In this document: positions 7,387 to 15,383 of the stretch, in pieces
How positions within the stretch are numbered: the first letter of the stretch is position 1
Layout: each line of letters starts with the position of its first letter
Source: an uncultured Mycoplasmatota bacterium
GTDB taxonomy: Bacteria; Bacillota_I; Bacilli_A; RF39; UBA660
DNA length: 34,694 nt
Direction of reading: 5' to 3'
NCBI GenBank assembly: GCA_946486465.1
Contig: CAMLTY010000009.1
Coordinates: forward strand, 1-34,694
Notes under the pieces: model-generated
The model's database searches: none
Told to the model about the DNA's origin: nothing
The model's input: the letters and a program-made list of their open reading frames with translations, nothing else
Translations under genes and position numbers: made by a program

Positions 7387-9132
7387 ATGATAAATATAAA
7401 AGAAGATAAAAAATTAATGCCACTAAATCATTCTTGTGCACATTTACTAGCAGAGGCAGTTAAGAAGTTATATCCTGAGGCAAAATTTTGGGTAGGACCT
7501 GTAATAGAAGATGGATTCTATTATGATATTGATTTAGGAGATAAGACTCTAACTGATGATGATTTACCTAAAATAGAAAAAGAGATGAAAAAAATTGCTA
7601 AAGGAAATAAAAAAATCATTCGTCATGAGTTAACTAGAGAAGAAGCTTTAGATAAATTTAAAGATGACCCTTATAAAATAGATTTAATTAATAATATGCC
7701 AGAAGATGAAGTAATTACATGTTATACGCAAGGAGACTTTACTGACCTATGTCGCGGTCCTCATGTAGAGTCAACAAAAGAGTTAAGACATTTTAAATTA
7801 CTTAGAGTAAGTGGTGCCTACTTTAAGGGAGACTCTAAAAATAAGATGTTACAACGTATCTATGGAGTATGTTATGAAAATGAAGATGACCTTAATAAAC
7901 ATCTAGAAATGCTTGAAGAAGCGAAAGAACGTGATCATCGTAAATTAGGAAAAGAATTAGGTATCTTCATGTTTTCTGATTTAGTAGGTAAAGGACTTCC
8001 TATGTGGCTTCCAAATGGTTTCTTTGTTAGACGGACACTAGTTGATTATATTACTAATAAAGAGTTAGAACATGGCTATAAACATGTAATGACACCATCC
8101 TTAGGTAGTGTTGATTTATATAAGACTAGTGGACACTGGGATCATTATAAAGATGATATGTTTCCTGCTATGGAGTTAGATAATGAAGCTTATGTCTTAA
8201 GACCAATGAACTGTCCTCATCATATGATGATGTATCAGAATTCACTTCATTCATATAGAGATTTACCACTACGTATCGCCGAAATTGCTAACGATTTTAG
8301 ATATGAAGCAAGTGGAGCCTTATGTGGAATTGAAAGAACAAGAGCCTTTACCCAAAATGATTCCCATATATTCTGTACACCAGAACAAATTAAAGATGAA
8401 TTTAAGGGTGTTATTGACTTAATACTTGATGTTTATAAAGACTTTGGCTTTAAAGATTATAGTTTTAGACTATCTTTAAGAGATAAAAATAATAAAGATA
8501 AATACTTTGGTAACGATGAGTTATGGGAGAAAAGTGAACAAGAACTAAGAGAAGTTCTAGAAGAGATTGGAGCAGAGTTCTATGAAGCGGAAGGAGAAGC
8601 AGCATTCTATGGACCAAAACTTGATGTGCAAGTTAAAAGTGCTATAGGTCATGATGTAACACTATCAACTGTACAATTAGATTATCAATTACCAGAGAAG
8701 TTTGAACTTACTTATATTGATAAAGATGGAAGTAAACAAAGACCAGTTGTTATTCATAGAGCTGTATTTGGTTCTCTTGATAGATTTATTGCTTTCCTAC
8801 TTGAAGAGACTAAAGGAAATCTTCCTTTATGGTTAAGTCCAATAGAATCTATTATTATTCCAGTATCTAGTGAATATCAGGGAGAATATGCTAATAAAGT
8901 TTATGAAGAGTTAAAGAAAAATGATATTAGAGTAGAGTTAGATAATCGTAATGAGAAGTTAGGTTATAGACTAAGAGAAGCTCAAACAAGAAAGATTCCT
9001 TATACTTTAATCCTTGGAGATAAAGAAAAGACTGATAATACTATTAGTTATAGACGCCATGGAGAGAAAGATACTACTACAGTAAGTATAGATGAGTTTA
9101 TCAAACTATTAAAAGAAGAGGAAAAACTTTAG
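7387..9132 (+). CDS. thrS: Threonyl-tRNA synthetase lacking the TGS domain
   Basis: This cytoplasmic class II synthetase attaches threonine to tRNA-Thr. At 581 aa it is about 60 residues shorter than the usual enzyme because the N-terminal TGS domain is absent; the protein opens directly in the editing domain. Editing-site residues are present: HSCAH near 15-19, and CRGPH near 123. The catalytic core has MNCPHH (zinc Cys, near 277), motif 2 with FRYEASGALCGIERTRAFTQ (about 308), DSHIFC with its zinc His, and motif 3 GSLDRF (about 464). The C-terminal anticodon-binding domain runs from about 490 to the end (IIIPVS to the SIDEFI end). The ATG follows GAAGGAG. It sits in a threonine T-box operon, and its stop overlaps the next start. 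Confidence 0.97.
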   Translation: MINIKEDKKLMPLNHSCAHLLAEAVKKLYPEAKFWVGPVIEDGFYYDIDLGDKTLTDDDLPKIEKEMKKIAKGNKKIIRHELTREEALDKFKDDPYKIDLINNMPEDEVITCYTQGDFTDLCRGPHVESTKELRHFKLLRVSGAYFKGDSKNKMLQRIYGVCYENEDDLNKHLEMLEEAKERDHRKLGKELGIFMFSDLVGKGLPMWLPNGFFVRRTLVDYITNKELEHGYKHVMTPSLGSVDLYKTSGHWDHYKDDMFPAMELDNEAYVLRPMNCPHHMMMYQNSLHSYRDLPLRIAEIANDFRYEASGALCGIERTRAFTQNDSHIFCTPEQIKDEFKGVIDLILDVYKDFGFKDYSFRLSLRDKNNKDKYFGNDELWEKSEQELREVLEEIGAEFYEAEGEAAFYGPKLDVQVKSAIGHDVTLSTVQLDYQLPEKFELTYIDKDGSKQRPVVIHRAVFGSLDRFIAFLLEETKGNLPLWLSPIESIIIPVSSEYQGEYANKVYEELKKNDIRVELDNRNEKLGYRLREAQTRKIPYTLILGDKEKTDNTISYRRHGEKDTTTVSIDEFIKLLKEEEKL

Positions 9133-9650
9133 TGAATTATAATATTGAAGAGTTAAATCATGATAATGTCAGTGACTATGTAAAAGTAAATACTAAAGCC
9201 TGGCAAGAAACATATAAAGGAATAGTTAATGATTCCTTTTTAGAGTTAATTAATACTCCTGAAGAAATTAATAAATCAATAGAACGAAAGAAAAAAGATA
9301 TAAACAAAGAATTTGATAAATCATACTTATTAAAAGTAAATAATAAATATATGGGAGTATTTAGAGTATGTAAATCAAAAGATATTAATTATCAAGATAT
9401 AGGAGAATTACAAGCCTTATATTTACTTAATGAAGTTAAACATCAAGGCTTTGGTAAAATACTATTTGAGAAAGTTAAAGAAGAAGTTAAGAAAATGGGC
9501 TTTAATAGTATGATTGTTGGCTGCCTTGCTCTTAATACTAATGCCAATAGTTTCTATAAACATATGGGTGGAGTATTAGTTTCAAGTAGAGACTTTACTC
9601 TTCCTAACCAAACTTTAAATGAAAATGTCTATTTATTTAGAGAAATATAA
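9132..9650 (+). CDS. GNAT family N-acetyltransferase
   Basis: This is a 172-aa single-domain acetyltransferase of the GNAT superfamily, which transfers acetyl from acetyl-CoA to an amine substrate. The acetyl-CoA binding motif A is visible as LQALYLLNEVKHQGFGKILF (about residues 95-114, with Q-G-F-G-K as the R/QxxGxG loop). The later NTNANSFYKHMGG matches the usual ALNxNxxAxxFYxxxGF segment. The N-terminal VNTKAWQETYKGI is typical of the PaiA-like branch. The start is GTG, overlapping the thrS stop by one base (TAGTG), so translation is probably coupled. The substrate is unknown. Confidence 0.88.
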   Translation: MNYNIEELNHDNVSDYVKVNTKAWQETYKGIVNDSFLELINTPEEINKSIERKKKDINKEFDKSYLLKVNNKYMGVFRVCKSKDINYQDIGELQALYLLNEVKHQGFGKILFEKVKEEVKKMGFNSMIVGCLALNTNANSFYKHMGGVLVSSRDFTLPNQTLNENVYLFREI

Positions 9651-9702
9651 AAAAGATAGTTAGTCCTATAAATAAAATATAGGTCCATTGCTATCTTTTT
9701 TT
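9650..9702. terminator. Bidirectional terminator between the GNAT gene and the YqfQ-like gene
   Basis: AAAAAGATAG and CTATCTTTTTT form a stem with a second small stem (CCTATA/TATAGG) inside. It overlaps the last codons of the minus-strand gene. Confidence 0.7.
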
Positions 9703-9962
9703 GTTTCTTCATAACTTACATTATCACTATAATTAGTATCATCTGTTTGTTCATTTCTTTCTTCATCATCATTACTATTAATAGCAGAAGCTACTCTAAA
9801 GAGAGTTCTTGCATTACTAAGTAATGGTTTTACTTGATAAACAATAGGTATCGCTTGATTAATTATTCCAAGTGTCCTCTGTGTATTATTTAAAATATTA
9901 TTCCAATTAATTCCTCTTCTTGGCATATAATTAGGCATGCCCATATTATACTGATTGTACAT
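9666..9962 (-). CDS. Small YqfQ/VrrA-like protein
   Basis: This is a 98-aa protein. The N-terminus is rich in Asn, Tyr, Met and Pro (MYNQYNMGMPNYMPRRG), the middle is a conserved helix of the type LGIINQAIPIVYQVKPLLSN, and an acidic low-complexity tail follows. This layout matches YqfQ-like proteins of Bacilli, where yqfQ lies in the yqf cluster near nfo. The function is unknown. The ATG is preceded by GGGAAAGGTAG. The gene converges with the thrS operon and is divergent from the pilC-like gene. Confidence 0.6.
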   Translation of the reverse strand: MYNQYNMGMPNYMPRRGINWNNILNNTQRTLGIINQAIPIVYQVKPLLSNARTLFRVASAINSNDDEERNEQTDDTNYSDNVSYEETKKDSNGPIFYL

Positions 9963-10011
9963 AAAAACACTACCTTTCCCTTTACTTTAATATATGATTA
10001 ATTTTTCCTAC

Positions 10012-10040
10012 TTGTGAATATAAAAATAGAGTGATATAAT
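10012..10040 (+). promoter_or_regulatory. Promoter of the pilC-pilD genes
   Basis: TTGTGA (10012-10017), a 17-base spacer and TATAAT (10035-10040) with TG just upstream. The pilC start follows 26 bases later. Confidence 0.65.
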
Positions 10041-10066
10041 TAATTTAAGAATAAGGAGGAAGTGCT

Positions 10067-11521
10067 ATGGAAATAATTGCAATGCCATTTATCTTTATAT
10101 ATCATGTAGTCCATTATATTTTGCTTTCTCCTAAACGGATATTGAACTATGCTTATAGTGGTATTTTAGCAGTTGTTGATAAACTAAGTAGAGGTAAAGT
10201 TACTAAAAGAAAAGAAGAAAAAGCTAAAGAAGATTCTGCTATTTTAGAAGTAGAAGAGATGATGAATGAATCAAAGATTAATTCTAAAGAGAAGCTTGTT
10301 ATAGATAAAGAACCATTGATTTCCTTTCGCTATAAAGTTAGAGGCAGTAGTGGGAAAATAATTAATGGTACTTTTGAAGGACCTAGTGCCGACGAAGTAA
10401 AAGTGTTTTTACAAAATGAAGGCTATGAAGTATTAGAAGTAGTTCCTCGTAAATTCTATGATATAGATATAAATATTGGTGGTAAATTTACCGCTGCCGA
10501 TCTTTCTTTTTCACTTACACAGTTATCTACTTATTTAAAAGCTGGTATTGCCTTAATAGATTCTGTTAGAATTTTGGAAAAACAGAGTGAAAAGCCAGAA
10601 CAGAGAAAAGTATATCAGAAAGTTGTATATGAATTATTAAAAGGTCAAGACTTATCGGCGGCCATGGAAAAACAAGGGGATAAATTTCCTCCACTTTTAG
10701 TTAATATGATAAAAACTGCTGAGTTAACAGGTGATTTAACATCAGTCTTAGATGATATGGCTGATTATTATACATCTAAAGAAGAGACAAGAAAAGCCAT
10801 GGTTTCAGCGATGACTTATCCTGTTATAGTTTTATGTATTGCTATAGGTGTTATCATCTTTATTTTAGTTAGTATTGTCCCCCAATTTGTAGAAATGTAT
10901 GAAGATAATGATGCAGAGATACCTGCTATTACAACATTTGTTATGAATGCTAGTGACTTTATTGTTAATTATTATGCTTTTATAATTGTAGGAGTTGTTG
11001 TTTTTGTAGGATTATTTGTGTATCTATATAAGAAAAACAAAACCTTTAGAAAGAATGTTCAGTTAGTTCTTATGCATATACCAGTATTTAGCCAAATTAT
11101 TATCTATAATGAAGTATATAATTTTACTAAAACATTTGCTTCTCTTTTAAACCATGGAGTTTTTATTACTGATAGTATGGAAGTGCTTGCTAAAATAACT
11201 AATAACGAAATATATAAAGAAATTATTGCAAGAACAATTATCAATCTTAACAAAGGTGTTAATATATCAGAGTCATTTAAAGGACAATGGGCTTTCCCAG
11301 TTGCTGCTTATGAGATGATTGTAACAGGTGAGAAGACTGGACAATTAGGTTTAATGATGGAAAAAGTTGCTAATTACTATCAAGTGTTACATAAGACTTT
11401 AGTTAAACAGATGCAAAGCTTTATTGAACCTTTAATGATAGCATTCTTAGCTTTAATAGTTGGTACTATTCTATTATCAATAGTTGTTCCAATGTTTGAT
11501 ATTTATGGAAAGATTCAGTAG
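10067..11521 (+). CDS. pilC: Type IV pilus/type II secretion inner-membrane platform protein (PilC/GspF)
   Basis: This 484-aa polytopic membrane protein is the platform of a type IV pilus or competence-type pseudopilus. Two GspF repeats are visible: one from about residue 145 (LSFSLTQLSTYLKAGIALIDSVRIL) and one from about 350 (FTKTFASLLNHGVFITDSMEVL). Each ends in long hydrophobic helices (about 250-270, 300-322, 455-478). FRYKVRGSSGKIINGTFEG at 87-105 is the usual start of PilC proteins. Before it there is an unusual extension of about 80 residues with an N-terminal hydrophobic segment and a charged linker. The ATG follows AAGGAGG. The prepilin peptidase gene follows after 8 bases. No assembly ATPase gene (PilB) occurs in the window, so the system is split. 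Confidence 0.92.
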   Translation: MEIIAMPFIFIYHVVHYILLSPKRILNYAYSGILAVVDKLSRGKVTKRKEEKAKEDSAILEVEEMMNESKINSKEKLVIDKEPLISFRYKVRGSSGKIINGTFEGPSADEVKVFLQNEGYEVLEVVPRKFYDIDINIGGKFTAADLSFSLTQLSTYLKAGIALIDSVRILEKQSEKPEQRKVYQKVVYELLKGQDLSAAMEKQGDKFPPLLVNMIKTAELTGDLTSVLDDMADYYTSKEETRKAMVSAMTYPVIVLCIAIGVIIFILVSIVPQFVEMYEDNDAEIPAITTFVMNASDFIVNYYAFIIVGVVVFVGLFVYLYKKNKTFRKNVQLVLMHIPVFSQIIIYNEVYNFTKTFASLLNHGVFITDSMEVLAKITNNEIYKEIIARTIINLNKGVNISESFKGQWAFPVAAYEMIVTGEKTGQLGLMMEKVANYYQVLHKTLVKQMQSFIEPLMIAFLALIVGTILLSIVVPMFDIYGKIQ

Positions 11522-11529
11522 GTGATTGT

Positions 11530-12297
11530 ATGGAAGTATTATATATTATTTGTTTCTTTATAATAGGCCTAGTCTTTGGGTCTTTCTTTTGTTGTGTAGG
11601 ATTAAGGTTATCTACTAATAAAAAGTTTATTAATGATAGGAGTATCTGTGATAGTTGTCATCATATTCTTGCTTGGTATGATTTAATACCAGTATTTTCT
11701 TATATAATCTTAAAGGGAAGATGTAGATATTGCCATAAGAAGGTAAGTTTATTAAATCCCTTTATAGAAATAGTAACTGCTATTTTATTCGCTTTATCTT
11801 ATTATAGTTTTGGTTTCTCACTAGACTTGGTTTTATCTTTATGCATAGTAAGTTTATCTATGATTATTTTTGCAAGTGATTTAACTTATATGATTATACC
11901 TGATGAAGTAATTATCTTTTTTAGTATAGTTATTATAATATTAGAGTTCTTCTTAAAAGGATTTACTGGTGGACTTTTATCTATATCAAGTGGAGTATTA
12001 CTTTTCCTTTTTATGTATTGTTTAATGAAGTTAGGTAATGCTTTATTTAAAAAAGAATCTTTAGGTGGAGGAGATGTTAAATTATTCTTTGTTTTAGGAC
12101 TTGTTATAGATCCTTTTTTAGGCCTTGTAACTATCTTTTTAGCATCTTTTATAACATTGCCAGTATCATTATACTTACTTTATAAAAATAAAGAACATAT
12201 GATACCTTTTGGGCCTTTTATCTTAATCGCTTTCCTTATTATTTTCTTTAGTAAAGTTACTACTAGTGATATTTTTGAGTTTTTATTATTATTTTAA
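11530..12297 (+). CDS. pilD: Prepilin peptidase (A24 family aspartic protease)
   Basis: This 255-aa integral membrane protease cleaves the leader of prepilins and often methylates the new N-terminus. The N-terminal methylase-type domain has the zinc cysteines C40, C43, C65 and C68 around LAWYDLIPVFSYIILKGRC. The two catalytic aspartates are Asp117 (ASDLTYMIIPDE) and Asp182 in the GGGD motif (residues 179-182). At least six hydrophobic helices are visible. It lies 8 bases after pilC and is probably in one operon. A likely substrate in this window is the large pilin at 1162-2430. Confidence 0.95.
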   Translation: MEVLYIICFFIIGLVFGSFFCCVGLRLSTNKKFINDRSICDSCHHILAWYDLIPVFSYIILKGRCRYCHKKVSLLNPFIEIVTAILFALSYYSFGFSLDLVLSLCIVSLSMIIFASDLTYMIIPDEVIIFFSIVIIILEFFLKGFTGGLLSISSGVLLFLFMYCLMKLGNALFKKESLGGGDVKLFFVLGLVIDPFLGLVTIFLASFITLPVSLYLLYKNKEHMIPFGPFILIAFLIIFFSKVTTSDIFEFLLLF

Positions 12298-12305
12298 ATT
12301 TATTG

Positions 12306-12334
12306 TTGACGAACATTCTTTCTAATGTTAAGAT
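12306..12334 (+). promoter_or_regulatory. Likely promoter of the truncated rhuM
   Basis: TTGACG (12306-12311), a 17-base spacer and TAAGAT with an upstream TG (extended -10, 12326-12334). The start would be near 12341, leaving a leader of about 170 bases. Confidence 0.45.
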
Positions 12335-12371
12335 AATAAGCATTAAAACATTTATATAAAAGTACGGTTTA

Positions 12372-12442
12372 GTAAAATAAACCGAAAATAGCCGAATTAA
12401 TAATATTAATTATTATATTAAGTTATTCGAAAAATTCGAATA
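12372..12442 (+). promoter_or_regulatory. Leader hairpins before the truncated rhuM
   Basis: CGGTTTA/TAAACCG forms a perfect 7-bp stem around GTAAAA (about 12374-12393). ATTCGAA/TTCGAAT forms another around AAA (about 12425-12441). They lie in the long leader and could be operators or RNA structures. The function is unknown. Confidence 0.35.
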
Positions 12443-12512
12443 GGTAAAAAAATCTTAATAATTGATATTAGTTTTAAGAAATATTATTTTTGCATTGCAT
12501 AAGGAGAGATAT

Positions 12513-13064
12513 ATGAGTGAATTTGGAAATATAATTATTTATAAAGACAAAAAAGGAAAAGAGAATATTGAAGTAAAAATAAAAGATGGTACTGTTTGGT
12601 TAAATCAAGCACAGTTAGTAAGATTATATAATTCTAGTAAATCTAATATTTCAGAACATATAAAGTATATATACGAAGAGGGTGAGCTGGAGGAAGAATC
12701 AACTGTTCGGAAATTCCGAACAGTTGCTACAAATGGCAAGACATATGATATGAAGTATTATAATCTTGATATGATAGTTGCTATAGGTTTTAGAGTTAAA
12801 TCTGATATTGGAACTAATTTTAGAAAATGGGCAAATGATAAATTAAAAGAATATATGATTAAAGGATTTGTACTTAATGATGAAAAACTAAAGAATAATG
12901 GTGAAAGTCCTTACTTTGAAGAGTTACTTGCTAGAATTCGTGATATTAGGTCATCAGAAAAAGTTTTTTGGAGAAAAGTATTAGATATATATGCAATGCA
13001 TGGACATACTGCTACTAAGGTTATTTTTAATAGAGTTGATTCTTTAAAAGAAAATTTAGACTAA
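12513..13064 (+). pseudogene. Truncated RhuM-family protein gene
   Basis: This is a 183-aa relative of the intact RhuM gene at 16677-17660. The first 150 residues align along their whole length (VWLNQAQLVRLYN, ISEHIKYIY, TYDMKYYNLDMIVAIGFRVKS, RSSEKVFWRKVLDIYA). After DIYA about 22 residues are missing in frame: the two ATGCA boxes that are 71 bases apart in the intact gene (17149 and 17220) are adjacent here (ATGCAATGCA), which fits a deletion between short repeats. The protein then stops after NRVDSLKENLD, without the C-terminal 120 residues. I chose ATG 12513 because AAGGAG lies just before it; an upstream TTG at 12462 has no such site. RhuM proteins are often found near defence and mobile genes; their biochemical role is unclear. 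Confidence 0.75.
12700..12726. repeat. 27-bp coding palindrome in the truncated rhuM
   Basis: CAACTGTTCGGAA, a central A, then TTCCGAACAGTTG. The 13-bp arms are perfect. It encodes part of STVRKFRTV. The intact rhuM has a matching palindrome with compensated differences. Confidence 0.9.
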
Positions 13065-13119
13065 ATGATTCATTTATTCATTCATTACTTACTAAGTGTG
13101 TCATTTACTTTAAAAAAAT

Positions 13120-13164
13120 AACAAAACTATACACAAACTGTTGATTTTTGTGTATAGTTTTGTT
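13120..13164. promoter_or_regulatory. Long inverted repeat in front of the AbiE pair (probable operator)
   Basis: AACAAAACTATACACAAA and its exact reverse complement (18 bp each) surround a 9-base loop. It ends 24 bases before the antitoxin start. AbiEi antitoxins are known to bind inverted repeats upstream of their own genes and repress them, so this is the likely operator. A weak TACACA/TATAGT promoter overlaps it. Confidence 0.7.
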
Positions 13165-13188
13165 AATATTGTGTTGGGTGATGAGAAA

Positions 13189-13731
13189 ATGTTGTACTTT
13201 AGAAACGAGTTAGATAAAAATAAATATTCTACTTATCAACTAAATAAGGCTATAGAAAATAAAGAGTTGTTTAAAGTGGATAATGGTTTGTATTCAGATG
13301 TAGAGTTTGTAAATCCTTTAGAACTAATTTTAAAAAAATATCCTAATGCAATATTTACATCTGATAGTGCATATTACTATTATGATTTAACTGATGTTAT
13401 ACCAGACTATTTTTATTTAGCAACTAAAAGGTCAGATAGTAGAATCAATGATAAAAATATTAAGCAAATATTTATACCCAATGATTTATTTGAATTTGGT
13501 AAAACACAGATTGAAGTGGAAAGTGTTAAAATCAATATCTATGATGAAGAAAGAATGTTAGTAGAATTAATCAGAAAAAAGAATTTAATTCCATTTGATT
13601 ATTATAAGGAAATAATTACTAATTATAGGAAGAAAATTGATACACTTGATATATATAAAATTCAAGAATATATTTCTTATTATAAAAATGAATCATCACT
13701 ATATGATACTTTAATGCGTGAGGTGTTTTAA
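13189..13731 (+). CDS. AbiEi-type antitoxin
   Basis: This 180-aa protein is placed like the antitoxin of type IV AbiE toxin-antitoxin systems. An N-terminal winged-helix-like part (YSTYQLNKAIENKELFKVDNG, about residues 11-32) is followed by the usual AbiEi segment with YLATKR, IKQIFIP, INIYDEERMLVELIRKK (about 76-140). I chose ATG 13189, giving MLYFRNEL; the open frame extends upstream to a TTG inside the inverted repeat, which makes no sense as a start. The stop overlaps the toxin start by one base (TAATG), a typical coupled pair. In known systems the antitoxin acts by countering the toxin's nucleotidyltransferase activity and by repressing the operon. Confidence 0.8.
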   Translation: MLYFRNELDKNKYSTYQLNKAIENKELFKVDNGLYSDVEFVNPLELILKKYPNAIFTSDSAYYYYDLTDVIPDYFYLATKRSDSRINDKNIKQIFIPNDLFEFGKTQIEVESVKINIYDEERMLVELIRKKNLIPFDYYKEIITNYRKKIDTLDIYKIQEYISYYKNESSLYDTLMREVF

Positions 13732-14552
13732 TGAATTTAGAAGAATTAAGAAGAAAATATCTTGAAAATGGTTTTTCACTTGCTAATGCTTCTGCAAAGA
13801 TTTGCCAAGATATTATTTTAAATAAGATATCTAAAAGTAAAATGAATAAAAACGTAACAATAAAAGGTGGAGTTGTTATGTATGGTTTATCTAATGATAG
13901 AAGACGCGCAACAAGAGATTTATATCTAGACTTCATAAAATATTCTCTTGCTAATGAATCAATAAAAAAATTCATAGATACATTAAATTTAGTAAATGAT
14001 GGCATTAAGGTTTATATAGATGGAGAGATACAAGAATTACATCATCAAGATTATAAAGGAAAAAGAGTTAATGTTATTTTAAAGGATGAAAATAACTCTA
14101 GCATTTCTGCTAAGTTAGATATAGGTGTTCACAAAAACTTTGATATAAAACAAGATGTATATTGCTTTAATTTAGAGGCGATTAATGAAAGTGCAACACT
14201 AGTTATTAATTCAAAAGAACAAATAATTTGTGAAAAACTTAAATCATTGTTAAGATTTGGTATTAGAACAACAAGATATAAAGATATATTTGATATTTAT
14301 TATTTGATTAATAAAACCGAAATTAATAAAGAAGATTTGTTAAATATAATGAATACACTTATAATCAAAAATTCAACAATGAGAGAAAATAATATTGGCG
14401 ATATAATAAATAATTTAGATACTATACTTAACAATAATATTTTTAAACGTAGTTTATCAGATGCAAGAAATAATTGGCTTGACATTTCTGTTGAACAAGT
14501 AATCAATAATGTTATTGATTACTTTAAATCTATTGAAACAATTAAAATATAA
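13731..14552 (+). CDS. AbiEii/AbiGii-family nucleotidyltransferase toxin
   Basis: This 273-aa protein has the AbiEii nucleotidyltransferase layout. Motif I starts at GGVVMYGLSNDRRRATRDLYL (about residues 46-66). The later KLKSLLRFGIRTTRYKDIFDIYYL (about 167-190) fits the conserved KL...R and RxKDxxDxYxL motifs. AbiEii toxins modify tRNA or use GTP/CTP as nucleotidyltransferases to stop growth during phage infection. One oddity: the metal-binding acidic motif reads D63-L-Y65-L-D67. In the relatives I recall the centre is also Asp, giving DLDLD, and a single G to T change makes TAT from GAT. The toxin may therefore be weakened or inactive. It follows the antitoxin with a one-base overlap. Confidence 0.82.
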   Translation: MNLEELRRKYLENGFSLANASAKICQDIILNKISKSKMNKNVTIKGGVVMYGLSNDRRRATRDLYLDFIKYSLANESIKKFIDTLNLVNDGIKVYIDGEIQELHHQDYKGKRVNVILKDENNSSISAKLDIGVHKNFDIKQDVYCFNLEAINESATLVINSKEQIICEKLKSLLRFGIRTTRYKDIFDIYYLINKTEINKEDLLNIMNTLIIKNSTMRENNIGDIINNLDTILNNNIFKRSLSDARNNWLDISVEQVINNVIDYFKSIETIKI

Positions 14553-14741
14553 TAATATAAATGACTAATTGTTTGGATAATTCAATGAAATTAGTGATAG
14601 TTATTACATTATTATTAATTTAGAAATATCAAACTGTGTTACAGTGAATTTTAAAAATATAGAGTAATCAAGATCAAAACTATTTATCTGATTTTGATGA
14701 ATTACTTGAATTCAGTAAAAAAGAAAGGATAAAAAACTAAT

Positions 14742-15353
14742 ATGAGAGATATAAATATTTTAGTTTTTGGAGATAGTATTACTTATGGTGCTTGGGATAA
14801 AGAAAAAGGTGGTTGGGTAAATCGCTTAAGATTAGCCTTAGAAAATGACGATAGTAATAATTATTACACTATTTTTAATCTAGGGATTTCAGGAGATGTT
14901 ACAGAGAGTATTAAGAATAGATTTGATAATGAGTGTAAAATAAGGTTTAATAAGAATGATAATACAATAATTATTTTTTCTATAGGAATTAATGATACAC
15001 AAAATGTAAAAGATGAAGATAGAGTTTCACTTGAAACATTTAGAAATAATATTATTACCTTAATTAATAGTGCTAAAAAATATACTGATAATATATTATT
15101 TATAGGACTAACAAAAGTAGATGAATCTAAAGTAATACCTTTACATTGGGATAAAGAAAAAGGTTATTTAAATACTAAAATTATTAATTTTGATAAAGAG
15201 TTAAAAAATATTTGTTTAGAAAATAATGTTGATTATTTATATATTTATGATTTGTTGGAAGTTGATGAACTTTTTGATGGTTTACATCCTAATAATGTAG
15301 GACATCAAAAAATTTGTGATAAAGTAAAAACTAAAATAAGTAAATATTTTTAA
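14742..15353 (+). CDS. SGNH/GDSL-family hydrolase
   Basis: This is a 203-aa cytoplasmic esterase/lipase-like hydrolase. The blocks of the SGNH family are clear: FGDSITYG (residues 9-16, nucleophile Ser12), block II NLGISGD, block III IGINDTQ, and block V DELFDGLHPNNVGH with catalytic Asp and His near the C-terminus. No signal peptide is present. The ATG follows AAAGGA at a longish spacing. The preceding 190 bases contain no gene that I can support. mtaB follows 30 bases later with its own site. The substrate is unknown (acyl or acetyl esters are typical). Confidence 0.92.
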   Translation: MRDINILVFGDSITYGAWDKEKGGWVNRLRLALENDDSNNYYTIFNLGISGDVTESIKNRFDNECKIRFNKNDNTIIIFSIGINDTQNVKDEDRVSLETFRNNIITLINSAKKYTDNILFIGLTKVDESKVIPLHWDKEKGYLNTKIINFDKELKNICLENNVDYLYIYDLLEVDELFDGLHPNNVGHQKICDKVKTKISKYF

Positions 15354-15383
15354 TTTGAATACAAGAAGTTAGGAAGTGAAGTA

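Noticed and set aside
12462-12512. TTG start upstream of the truncated rhuM
   Set aside because: No ribosome site precedes it, while AAGGAG sits just before ATG 12513, and similarity to the intact copy begins only after that ATG.
13619-14005. Minus-strand ORF of 128 aa across the AbiE gene junction
   Set aside because: It is a shadow of two well-supported overlapping genes on the plus strand.
14553-14741. The gap after the AbiE toxin as a possible extra gene or attachment site
   Set aside because: No frame, repeat or tRNA-like sequence could be supported; it is simply AT-rich.
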